Assembly: GCA_002498185.1 (NCBI GenBank) | Contig: DAGO01000071.1 | Coordinates: 8,749 to 27,533 of the forward strand | Origin: Euryarchaeota archaeon UBA10 | GTDB lineage: Archaea; Thermoplasmatota; Poseidoniia; Poseidoniales; Poseidoniaceae | Direction: 5' to 3' | DNA length: 18,785 nt | In this document: one piece after another, positions 7,643-15,234 of the stretch | Numbering within the stretch: the stretch's first letter is position 1 | Layout: every line of letters begins with the position of its first letter | Made by a program: the position numbers and the translations under genes | The notes under the pieces: model-generated | What the model was told of the DNA's origin: nothing | The model's input: only the letters and a program-made list of their open reading frames with translations | Databases searched by the model: none

Positions 7643-9655
7643 TTAATCCACTATCTTCAGTACTCTGCCGCATCCGCCGCACGGCAGTCTGAACGGCCTT
7701 TGGTCAGTTGTTATTGGGTTCGGAGTACTGCAGGCTGGGCATTCAATTACAGGATAAATTGGCTGATTTACAGTGGCAGCGATTCCTTTTCGTTTGGGGC
7801 TAGCAACAGCAGTAATTAACCAAATAGATATTGAAATCCCAGTTATGACACCGACTGTGTAAGGTGGGTATCCCAGGAATAGTGCAAGCACTATTGCTGG
7901 AATCAGTGCCATCTCAATCCAAAGAGCCCCTCGTCTTTTGTTGCTGGTTAATTTCAAAGAGAAGAAAATGCCAACTGCAATCAGTAAAACGGTTATTGCA
8001 GACAAGCTCAATGGAGCATTAAGATAATCTCCACTAGGCATCCCTTCAAAGTAAAATGTTGTAGCAGGTTTTAGATTTTCAGCACTGATTTCTATTGATT
8101 CACCAAATGGGGTTCGTCTTTTGGAAAAGTCGATTGAATCTTCGCCTTTGATTGTAGCCCCGGTCAAACTAGCCATCATTCCTGTGTCTACTGTAACACT
8201 CATGTCATAACTTGCCCAAATTGGAGTTGGTTGAACACTTACGAAATTTCTAAACAGCACCTTTTTCTCATTGGAGTTAACAATTTCAAGCGTAGAGATG
8301 CTGAGCGTTATTGGGTGTGGTGTTACCTTTTTCTGACCTTGAAGGTCAACACCGAATGAAATTCTTTCCAAATCTTGAGTATTACTTCCAATCAACTCTT
8401 CTAGTTCAATGGCCATCCCATCGTTCATGTAAGTAGGTGCAAGGTTAACCATTTGATTTTCGAATTCACTTTTTTCGATGTTATCGATGACTCGATTTCT
8501 TCGGTCTTCTTCGCTAATCATGCCGGAGTTGAATATACGTAATGGCAGTGACAATCCTGGGTCTTCATTTCCAATGTTGTCCATTCCCCACCTCATCCAA
8601 TAAGCAAGCTCCCCATCGATGACAAGGTCGATGTTTCTCTCCAAAGTCAGGAATCCCTCAGTCGAATCCAATTTCATCTCCATGTTCATTATGAGATGAG
8701 ATCCAGCACCGTTGGAACGCAATGGCTCTTCAGTAGGATAGAAACCACCGCCACTTCCATCATTACCATCATCAACCGGTTCAATTGTGAAAGTAGCCAT
8801 TCCAGACTGTATCGGTGTTCCGGATTGAATCTGTATGCTCGCTTCGACAGAAATCTGTTGCTCGCCTGAAGTGGTGGCAATCCATGTCCAAGTTAATCGG
8901 ACAAAATCACCGCTGCTGGTTACTATTGGGTCACCGGAAACCATTCCTCCATTGACTCGTAATTCTAGTGTGTTTGCATGTGCAGCTGTCATTTGACCAA
9001 ATGGAGATGCGACAATCATTGAGAGGTATACTTCCATGCCGTCTGTAATCGGTTCATCCAAACGTAAGCTAACGATTGGCAGGTCAGCGGTAACTGATGA
9101 TTCATCATCTACACCTCCCCAAGAAAAAGTGAGACCAGCATCTGTACCTGGGACGCTGAAAACCACGGTCTGTGCGGATAGGGTTACAGTAACTGCAGTT
9201 GATGAAGGAATTGAACCAGCATCGACGTTTACATTGATTGTTAGTTGGCCACTACCTGCTGCCAGAAATGAGTTGGACTGGTCTGTGGTTCCGGTGTATG
9301 TGTCGCCGCCTATTGCGACCTCTACAGAAGCATTGATTTGCGCACCACCAGCGTTTGCAACTTCATAATCGATTGAAAACTCCCATGTTGATGATGGATA
9401 GGAACCGGGCCACGATGGGTCGATTTCCCAAGTGCCAATTTCCTCTTGTTGAGCGATTGCATCTGAGATTTTCTTTTCTTCTGATTCGTCTGATAGTTCG
9501 GCTTCGAACGGTGAAAGTTCTCCGGAAGAGGCTGGTCCTAGAAGATACAGTTCGACGGTTGTTGAGTCACAACATACTTCTTCGCTGGTTGCAGATACAT
9601 TCGCTAGTGGAAGGAAAGATACTAGCAAAATTGCGCACAGAAATAGCGGTTTCAT
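7643..9655 (-). CDS. Secreted beta-rich protein with three C-terminal helices and a cytoplasmic zinc ribbon
   Basis: A 670-residue protein. Start: ATG at 9653-9655, giving the signal peptide MKPLFLCAILLVSFLPLANVSA; a GTG at 9664 would add three residues. The ectodomain (about 23-545) is rich in Thr, Ser, Gly, Asp and Glu with repeated strand patterns typical of Ig-like or CARDB folds, plus a Gly/Asp-rich linker (DDGNDGSGGG) dividing it in two. A CC pair follows the signal peptide. Three hydrophobic helices (about 551-568, 578-596, 600-618) are joined by SNKRRG on the inside and GYPPY on the outside, which puts the C-terminus in the cytoplasm. There it carries a zinc ribbon: CPAC (C639, C642) and CGGC (C659, C662). 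An outer domain plus an inner zinc ribbon suggests signalling or anchoring, but no known family is recognised. It follows a 116-residue gene on the same strand, and its stop abuts the RecJ/Cdc45-like stop. Confidence 0.78.
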   Translation of the reverse strand: MKPLFLCAILLVSFLPLANVSATSEEVCCDSTTVELYLLGPASSGELSPFEAELSDESEEKKISDAIAQQEEIGTWEIDPSWPGSYPSSTWEFSIDYEVANAGGAQINASVEVAIGGDTYTGTTDQSNSFLAAGSGQLTINVNVDAGSIPSSTAVTVTLSAQTVVFSVPGTDAGLTFSWGGVDDESSVTADLPIVSLRLDEPITDGMEVYLSMIVASPFGQMTAAHANTLELRVNGGMVSGDPIVTSSGDFVRLTWTWIATTSGEQQISVEASIQIQSGTPIQSGMATFTIEPVDDGNDGSGGGFYPTEEPLRSNGAGSHLIMNMEMKLDSTEGFLTLERNIDLVIDGELAYWMRWGMDNIGNEDPGLSLPLRIFNSGMISEEDRRNRVIDNIEKSEFENQMVNLAPTYMNDGMAIELEELIGSNTQDLERISFGVDLQGQKKVTPHPITLSISTLEIVNSNEKKVLFRNFVSVQPTPIWASYDMSVTVDTGMMASLTGATIKGEDSIDFSKRRTPFGESIEISAENLKPATTFYFEGMPSGDYLNAPLSLSAITVLLIAVGIFFSLKLTSNKRRGALWIEMALIPAIVLALFLGYPPYTVGVITGISISIWLITAVASPKRKGIAATVNQPIYPVIECPACSTPNPITTDQRPFRLPCGGCGRVLKIVD

Positions 9656-9720
9656 TGTACGCACGCTTCAACCACCAGCATGCTCTGCAAACATTACCCT
9701 ATTCAACACTATGGACACAT

Positions 9721-9737
9721 GAGCCCCTTAGGGGCTC
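9721..9737. repeat. Perfect 7-bp hairpin overlapping a stop codon
   Basis: GAGCCCC TTA GGGGCTC (9721-9737), seven G/C-rich pairs with a 3-nt loop. On the minus strand it begins inside the TGA (9736-9738) of the 116-residue gene. It has no T-run on either side, so it is not a convincing terminator. It could be a 3'-end stabilising structure between the two minus-strand genes. Confidence 0.55.
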
Positions 9738-10086
9738 AAAGTGCCTTCTCTAGCAAGTTACCGAGTTCCTTCTCGAATAAACCGACCAACGCTTCTCCAA
9801 CTTCGCCTTGGAGTTCATCAGGAAGAATGCGTAGGCCAAGCCTCGCAGCGGCACGGCTAGCTTTCAGTTCAGCGTACACCGAACGTGCTTTTGCGTTGAA
9901 ATAATAGGAAATTGCTTCTTTCAATTCTTCTTTCAGTTCTTCATCTGCATCGACTTTTTGACGGATGTAAGTCTTGATTTCATCCTTCACTAAGTCACGA
10001 ACTGCTTCCAGAAGAATATCTTCAGTAGCCATCAATTCTTTTACTTGCGAACCGAGATTTCCGGTGAGCAAACGTTCGATTGCCAT
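9736..10086 (-). CDS. Small charged all-helical protein, unknown function
   Basis: A 116-residue protein with no signal peptide or membrane segment. It is predicted by eye to be nearly all alpha-helical, with a very charged middle (about 33-62, including DADEELKEELKEAISYYF), an Ala/Arg-rich helix (AELKASRAAARLGL) and an amphipathic C-terminus (EALVGLFEKELGNLLEKAL). No zinc, nucleotide or catalytic motif is present. Start: ATG 10084-10086, with AGGA 7 nt upstream. It is divergent from the small CBS-like gene and about 80 nt upstream of the zinc-ribbon surface protein, with a perfect hairpin over its own stop. It may act as a dimer or as a subunit of a larger complex; that is inference from composition only. 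The reading frame is well supported by the codon pattern and start signal, but I do not recognise the family. Confidence 0.72.
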   Translation of the reverse strand: MAIERLLTGNLGSQVKELMATEDILLEAVRDLVKDEIKTYIRQKVDADEELKEELKEAISYYFNAKARSVYAELKASRAAARLGLRILPDELQGEVGEALVGLFEKELGNLLEKAL

Positions 10087-10160
10087 GTTTGGTCCTACAG
10101 GTCAACCATTTTCAACCCATCTATCGCATAATTGATGAACCGAGCCCGCAAGTTTGTGCT

Positions 10161-10427
10161 ATGGATTTCTCTACAATTGGTGCTGAAGATTCGCTCGACG
10201 AAGCAAAAATGCGGTTGGAATCAGTCGATGCGTTGATTGTTTGGGGCGATGATATAATCTTGGGAGTATTAACCGATGAGCATTTAGAAAGGGGTGGTAA
10301 TTGTGGTAGTGCGTGCGAACTGGACATACTAGTAGACCCTTCAGTGGAGCAAAACATGATTTGGCGTCCTAAGTTCATAATTACAACCGATGATGGAGAG
10401 CCGGTAATGCTCAGTCATGGACCATGA
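10161..10427 (+). CDS. Small single-CBS-like protein
   Basis: An 88-residue acidic protein. The segment STIGAEDSLDEAKMRLES, then DALIVWGDDIILGVLTDEHLE, follows the usual CBS pattern (tv.pddsl.eA...m, then alpVvd.g.lvGvlTd.dl). CBS domains normally come in pairs that bind adenosine nucleotides; here only one is recognisable, and the second half (about 45-88) holds two cysteines (GNCGSAC) and a less clear beta pattern. The start is uncertain. ATG 10161 is the only ATG in frame, but the frame is open to 10080, and a TTG at 10089 would add 24 residues and complete the first CBS strand. CATAATTG at 10127-10134 sits at about the right distance for a box A of a leaderless transcript. It overlaps the 3' end of gltX by 17 nt on the opposite strand. 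Confidence 0.55.
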   Translation: MDFSTIGAEDSLDEAKMRLESVDALIVWGDDIILGVLTDEHLERGGNCGSACELDILVDPSVEQNMIWRPKFIITTDDGEPVMLSHGP

Positions 10428-12081
10428 GTAAACCATTTTGCTCTATGATTGCATAACCTATTCTCTCGAGTTGTACAATTGTTCCCACTGGATATTCGTG
10501 ATCCTCTAGGATTCCTTCGACTGTGATTAAATCCTGACCTTCTGCGATGGTCAATGAGGATGGCTTTCCTCCTGCTACCCAATGCACAACACTTCTCTTA
10601 TCGCTGCGGTCTATGCTCTCGACATTTCCTTCTGTATCAATATCGCATAGGTCTTTCAAGCGAATTGGCTTACCAGAATCTTCCTGCTCAATCCAAACAC
10701 CTTCGTCAATCGAGTAAGTTCTAGGCGGCATTTCTGTATCGGAATGGGAAGAAATTGAGCCATTCTTAGGGTAATCACCTTTCAGTGAAATTGGAAATGC
10801 ATTTCTGACAAATGCTAGTCTTGGAGCCTTGGGGTCAATCGCTTTTGTATTGTGCGAATACAAGGTTGAGAGTGGAACTGCGATATCTTTCTGAGTCAAT
10901 CCCAACTCAATCCAAAATGCCCTCAGAGATTCCGGCTTAATTCCTCTGCGAGAAAGAGCAGATAATGTCGGCAATCTTGGGTCATCCCAGCCATCAAATG
11001 TGCCTTGGGCAATGTCTTTTTTCATTTGTGAAGTTGAGAATGCTCCGAATTCGTGAACTTTTACTCGGCCCCAATAAATCGTTTCAGGGTATGTCCATCC
11101 GAAATGCTCGTACAGTAGGGTCTGCTTTCTAGTAGAATCCATCAAATCCTTACCTCTGATAATATGAGTTACCCCTTGGAGATAATCCTCAACTGCAGAC
11201 TGGAAGTCAAGTAGAGGCCACACTCTCCATTTGTTACCAACTCGTGGATGTGCGTTTGTTTGTATTCTTGCGGCAGGCCAATCGCGCAAGGCCGGATTCT
11301 TCAATGTCATATCGGTCTTTACTCTAAGAACGGCTTCTCCCGGTTGGAATCCTTCCGGGTCGTTCATAAGATTCCATTTCTCGAGATTTTCCGAAATATC
11401 ATTGTTACGACATGGGCATTCCGTCATAGATACTCTGAACTCTCTAAAATCTTCAGCGGAGCAAGTGCAAACATAGCCAAATCCACCTTCTATCATTAAC
11501 TCAGCATGTTCATGGTATTCTTGCATCCTTTCGCTAGCAACGACAATCCTGTGCGCAGGGAATCCACAAAGCCATTCTTGTTGGACAGGAATTGAATCGT
11601 ATGCTTCCATCATTGGTGGCTTAACTGTAGTATCAGTGTCGTCAAATCTTAGAATTAATTCTCCATCGAGTTCTTTTGCATATTGGCCATTAATTACCAA
11701 TCCACGGGAGTGGCCAAAAGAAAGAGGCCCGTTGGGATTTGGAGCAAAACGCAAAACAGGTTTCCTTCCGTCCAGATTCGGCAAATCAGGCAAGCCCTCT
11801 CTGCGAGTCTGGACTTTGCGCTCGAGTAAATCCGGAGCTTCGTTCTCTAGAATAACACGAATTGCTTCTAATCCTTCGGATTGAGCCAATGAATTCGCCT
11901 TTGCAACTTCCTTTGCAACGAGGGGTGCAACATGCTTTCCGTGTTGACGTAAATCTGCTCGACTGCCCATGATTCGGCTAATTACAGAACCTGCCTGGCC
12001 TTTGCCATCGTATTGGTAACTATTTTGCAAAGCAAGGTGACGAATCAAGTCAGAAGTTACCTGGTCTGGCTGCCACTCCAT
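10411..12081 (-). CDS. gltX: Glutamate--tRNA ligase, archaeal type (GluRS)
   Basis: Class I aminoacyl-tRNA synthetase charging tRNA-Glu; in most archaea Gln-tRNA is then made through the separate GatDE route. At 556 residues it is full length. The HIGH-type signature is SFGH (121-124) within RFAPNPNGPLSFGH, and the KMSKS-type loop is the archaeal-style STSQMKKDI (349-357). Two CxC pairs (C205/C207 and C222/C224) suggest a zinc-binding insertion. The N-terminal 100 residues are the helical extension seen in archaeal/eukaryotic GluRS, and the last 150 form the beta-barrel anticodon-binding region. Start: ATG 12079-12081. No Shine-Dalgarno is visible, but TTTTGAATAACTAAAA lies upstream on this strand and could be a box A for a leaderless message. 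It is the last gene of a minus-strand run (surface protein, rnhB, gltX), 25 nt after rnhB. Its 3' end overlaps the convergent CBS-like gene. Confidence 0.95.
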   Translation of the reverse strand: MEWQPDQVTSDLIRHLALQNSYQYDGKGQAGSVISRIMGSRADLRQHGKHVAPLVAKEVAKANSLAQSEGLEAIRVILENEAPDLLERKVQTRREGLPDLPNLDGRKPVLRFAPNPNGPLSFGHSRGLVINGQYAKELDGELILRFDDTDTTVKPPMMEAYDSIPVQQEWLCGFPAHRIVVASERMQEYHEHAELMIEGGFGYVCTCSAEDFREFRVSMTECPCRNNDISENLEKWNLMNDPEGFQPGEAVLRVKTDMTLKNPALRDWPAARIQTNAHPRVGNKWRVWPLLDFQSAVEDYLQGVTHIIRGKDLMDSTRKQTLLYEHFGWTYPETIYWGRVKVHEFGAFSTSQMKKDIAQGTFDGWDDPRLPTLSALSRRGIKPESLRAFWIELGLTQKDIAVPLSTLYSHNTKAIDPKAPRLAFVRNAFPISLKGDYPKNGSISSHSDTEMPPRTYSIDEGVWIEQEDSGKPIRLKDLCDIDTEGNVESIDRSDKRSVVHWVAGGKPSSLTIAEGQDLITVEGILEDHEYPVGTIVQLERIGYAIIEQNGLLMVHD

Positions 12082-12106
12082 GTTAGGGCGTGGGGCTTTT
12101 AGTTAT

Positions 12107-12742
12107 TCAAAACAAGGTTCGTTGGCGTGCATTTGGACGTGGTGGCGGTGTTCCGCCCCACGCATCACTAACAGTTTTCCATGACCATCTCAAACAATCA
12201 TGTGGTCGCTCGCCTTTGACTAATTCTTGAACTGCTGATTTGGTCTTTGGGTCTGATGGATATCCACTGCCCAAATCCAATCCCATGTCCCTTGACAGTT
12301 GCTCAATGGCACGGTCTCTGGTAACTTTAGCAATGATGCTGGCAGCACTAACTTCTGGATGGTTTTCATCAGCCTTGTGTTCTGCTAGACAATTCCGACT
12401 AGATTTTTGGGACACATTTCTAGCGAAGCGTTCTGCATTCACATCACAGGCGTCAAGCATTATTTCTCCTTCAGGCATCACTGTTAATGCCTCGGCAAAC
12501 AATTCAACTTCCAAATCGTTTAGATTAGTCGAATTGTCTATTCTATCAGGTGGACAAATCACGACTTTGTGAGGCATTTCACAAAGGATTTCATAGAGTT
12601 CATCCCGCTTTTTCTTGGTCAAATCCTTTGAATCCTTAACCCCCAATTCTTTGAGGTGTGTCTGCGAAATCGAGGCAAATGCACACACCACTAGTGGGCC
12701 AATCACTGAACCTCTTCCCGCTTCATCGACACCTATGTTCAT
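12107..12742 (-). CDS. rnhB: Ribonuclease HII
   Basis: Cuts the RNA strand of RNA-DNA hybrids, removing primers and misincorporated ribonucleotides. It is a soluble protein of 211 residues, normal for archaeal RNase HII. Visible motifs: DEAGRG with D6 and E7, GPLVV, ML-D97-ACD, then SAASIIAKVTRD with D143, SGYPSDPKT, and the late W-SWKTV. The four acidic metal ligands expected of the family (two N-terminal, one near 100, one after the AK-x-x-R-D) are all present. Start: ATG 12740-12742, because MNIGVDEAGRG matches the usual N-terminus and a GTGAT lies 3 nt upstream. A GTG at 12754 would add four residues and overlap the upstream stop by 4 nt (GTGA), so translational coupling to the preceding surface-protein gene is likely with either start. 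Confidence 0.95.
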   Translation of the reverse strand: MNIGVDEAGRGSVIGPLVVCAFASISQTHLKELGVKDSKDLTKKKRDELYEILCEMPHKVVICPPDRIDNSTNLNDLEVELFAEALTVMPEGEIMLDACDVNAERFARNVSQKSSRNCLAEHKADENHPEVSAASIIAKVTRDRAIEQLSRDMGLDLGSGYPSDPKTKSAVQELVKGERPHDCLRWSWKTVSDAWGGTPPPRPNARQRTLF

Positions 12743-12750
12743 ACTATCAC

Positions 12751-15120
12751 TCACAAATCTAGGTCATCTAGATCCAACATAGCCGGGGCCTCTGGTTGTT
12801 CTTTAGGTAACGGTACAGTTCGTGAAGTCACAGGAACAATGTCATCAGGCAATGCAACGTTTGCGCTGTGTGGCACACTTACTTCACCTTCTGCTATTTC
12901 ACTTGCTAGAGAATCGAGTTTGGATTTGATTACCGCTGTATCATGATGGTCAAGAACTGTACTTGCAGCACCGACTAATTGTGCGTCAACAGGTTGCGCA
13001 CTGGGTTTTCTTTCACCACCGACTGCTTGGAACATACCAGTAAACACATCGGAAGGGACTTGAGGTGATTCTGCAATCTCAGGAACAGGTTGCTTCTTAC
13101 TAGCAAATTCAGCCATCCAATCTTCTGGCTGCTCCTGAGTACTTATGTTTGGTTGTAGTAGCGCTGCTTCCTCTAACCTCGTCTGTCTATCCCGTAGTGA
13201 TTTGTTAATCATCAAGGCACTAACCATTGTAGCTAGTATAATCCATTTCCAGGCCCAGATTACGGAGAATAAAGTGGATACAAAATCAGCGAGGGAACCA
13301 ACTACTGAATTCCCACCATCTCCCGTTTTTGCGGCGGCATCGAAACTGGTATTCGCAGAATAGCGGAATGGATTCTCTTCTGCCAACCGACTATGCGCAG
13401 TTATGTTTAGATAGAATTCATCCTCTGAGTTTTGGTCATCAGGAATCTCCGCCCAGGCACGGAATGTGAAGTTAGAACCCTTTTCTATGTTCACAACTTC
13501 GAATGAACGAATATTCGTAGAACCATCTTCTACGATTGCATTACTAGGCGGGATGAAACTCATATCGGTGAAGTAAGAAGAACTCATACGCACTACTAGG
13601 CCATCTGCTGTATTGCCATCATTACGCATTGTAACGAGTACTTCTAAACGATTAGAGTTGACAGAACTCGCAGCATTCTCCCATATCCAATTGACCCTTG
13701 GTGCAGTCGATGATGTGATGGAAATAGAGTCGACAATATCTCCGTTTTCAAGTCTTAACTGTACCTCTGCAGAGGCAGGGAGTAATCCTTCTGCATCAAG
13801 AAGAGTTGTCATGTTTAGCGGAATCTGTGCTACATCGCCCTTAGGTAAGCCAATTGCCTGTGAACTAATCTCAAAATTCATACCTGAATCATCTACAATT
13901 TCGAGGTAAAATGTTTCGAAGAAATTTCCTGTATTTTCAACCTTCAACATCTTTTGACATGTTTCATTCCATCCAACGGAATTGCAATCTTCTCCTTCTG
14001 TGGAAATAGTCCCGGAGCGTTGCCAGTTTATTTCTGAGGAAATTAGGACTGAACTAGCACGCTGTGGGAATGACTGCGGCATTATCACTAATTCCACATC
14101 AAATGTTCCGGAATTAACATTGGGTGCATCAAAACCTATCTCGATGATTCTAGATTCATTTGGAGCGAGAGACTGGAATTCAAAGGCATTGAATATTGCT
14201 ACAGTCCAATTTTCATCTTCGATTCTATCGTCAATTAAATTGCCTAATTTGAGAGACGCATCAAGATATGTGTCGATATTTCCATTATTGCGAATAGTAA
14301 CCTCTAGCCTTCCATCATCATCTGGTTCAAGACTCAAATTTTCTCCAACAATATCCACTGTCATGTTGTGGAATGTTTGCATTTCTAATGTGAAAGTCCA
14401 ACTTTGTATTCTTTTGTCTAAACTAGATTCAGCTTCGAGAGAGAAAGTCGGTCCAGTTCCTGCAAGAGGTGCTCCGTCGATGATTGCAGGGGTAATTATC
14501 CAGAAATTGATGAAAACATCATCTCCATCGCTCAGGTCTAAATGTACCTCATTGTCACCATTTTGATCGCCTAAGAAACCGTAATGCCAACTTGAATCCG
14601 TATCCATTTTCACTTTAACAAAATCATCAAACCCAGCGTTATTTGAGATGTTTACAGCAAGACTTGTGTTAACGTTTTGTTGGACATAGAAGGAAGAGCC
14701 ATCATTTGCACCGAATTTTAAGTTGGACCAACGAGATACGATTACATCTACGCTCTGCAAAAGATTCCATTCCGGGACTTCCTGGCATGTAATGTTCAAA
14801 CCAAAGGAAATAGTCTCGTAGTTTGAATTCGGAAGTACTGTTACATTGATGGTCATTTCTCCTAACCTACCAGAACCAACTCTGGTCCAATCTTCAGGTA
14901 ATCCTTCAATTGTCAAATTGCTGTCTGAATTATTCAATGCTATTGCGAAATGCCTTTCATCGCCTACGATATTATGCCATGCAATTCTGAACTGAACTGT
15001 TTCATCAGGGTGGACCACCACTTCTTCATCGATGAAAAAATCAAAGGGAGTTGTATTTGCGCTAACCGAAATAGTTGGTAGCATTATAGTAACGATAAGT
15101 ACCGCAACCATTCTGCGCAT
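12751..15120 (-). CDS. Large anchored surface protein of repeated NEW3/CARDB-like domains
   Basis: A 789-residue protein. An N-terminal signal peptide (MRRMVAVLIVTIMLPTISVSA) is followed by a roughly 590-residue ectodomain built of about five beta-sandwich modules, each marked by an N-x-G turn in a strand pair: FRIAWHNIVGDERHF, LAVNISNNAGFDDF, LEVTIRNNGNIDTYL, MLKVENTGNFFETF, VLVTMRNDGNTADG. That is the signature of NEW3/CARDB-type archaeal surface domains, and many N-x-S/T sites could be glycosylated. One membrane helix (about 613-636) is followed by a basic stretch (NKSLRDRQTR) and a roughly 150-residue cytoplasmic tail rich in Pro, Gln, Asp and Glu, ending LDLDDLDL. Start: ATG 15118-15120, with GGAG ending 5 nt upstream. 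Its stop overlaps the alternative rnhB GTG start. Function unknown; sensor, adhesin or envelope scaffold are all possible. Confidence 0.82.
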   Translation of the reverse strand: MRRMVAVLIVTIMLPTISVSANTTPFDFFIDEEVVVHPDETVQFRIAWHNIVGDERHFAIALNNSDSNLTIEGLPEDWTRVGSGRLGEMTINVTVLPNSNYETISFGLNITCQEVPEWNLLQSVDVIVSRWSNLKFGANDGSSFYVQQNVNTSLAVNISNNAGFDDFVKVKMDTDSSWHYGFLGDQNGDNEVHLDLSDGDDVFINFWIITPAIIDGAPLAGTGPTFSLEAESSLDKRIQSWTFTLEMQTFHNMTVDIVGENLSLEPDDDGRLEVTIRNNGNIDTYLDASLKLGNLIDDRIEDENWTVAIFNAFEFQSLAPNESRIIEIGFDAPNVNSGTFDVELVIMPQSFPQRASSVLISSEINWQRSGTISTEGEDCNSVGWNETCQKMLKVENTGNFFETFYLEIVDDSGMNFEISSQAIGLPKGDVAQIPLNMTTLLDAEGLLPASAEVQLRLENGDIVDSISITSSTAPRVNWIWENAASSVNSNRLEVLVTMRNDGNTADGLVVRMSSSYFTDMSFIPPSNAIVEDGSTNIRSFEVVNIEKGSNFTFRAWAEIPDDQNSEDEFYLNITAHSRLAEENPFRYSANTSFDAAAKTGDGGNSVVGSLADFVSTLFSVIWAWKWIILATMVSALMINKSLRDRQTRLEEAALLQPNISTQEQPEDWMAEFASKKQPVPEIAESPQVPSDVFTGMFQAVGGERKPSAQPVDAQLVGAASTVLDHHDTAVIKSKLDSLASEIAEGEVSVPHSANVALPDDIVPVTSRTVPLPKEQPEAPAMLDLDDLDL

Positions 15121-15177
15121 GGCCTCTCCAAGACATCTTACATAAGAAAAGTCCGCAATACATGCTCAGTAATGCGA

Positions 15178-15197
15178 TTTCATCGTGCGTAGTGAAA
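15178..15197. promoter_or_regulatory. Inverted repeat upstream of the FAS1-cupredoxin promoter
   Basis: TTTCA (15178-15182) and TGAAA (15193-15197) form a dyad directly upstream of, and touching, the BRE-like GAAACAAAATC. Its position suits a regulator binding next to TFB. The arms are short, and chance is not excluded. Confidence 0.3.
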
Positions 15198-15211
15198 CAA
15201 AATCGTATATA
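15194..15211 (+). promoter_or_regulatory. Archaeal promoter (BRE plus TATA box) for a leaderless transcript
   Basis: TATATA at 15206-15211 is preceded by purine/A-rich GAAACAAAATCG, a fair BRE. The TATA centre is about 26 nt before the ATG at 15235, so transcription should start at or within a few bases of the start codon. There is no Shine-Dalgarno there, as expected for a leaderless message. This is the clearest promoter in the window. Confidence 0.7.
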
Positions 15212-15234
15212 CTAACGCTGGTCGTTATGGCGCA

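Noticed and set aside
9721..9737. Intrinsic terminator for the 116-residue gene
   Set aside because: There is a strong stem but no T-run; listed as an inverted repeat instead.
13982..14566. A 194-codon open frame on the plus strand, antisense to the NEW3-like protein
   Set aside because: No start signal or recognisable domain; it lies wholly within a well-supported gene, and such antisense frames are common opposite Ser/Asp-rich genes.
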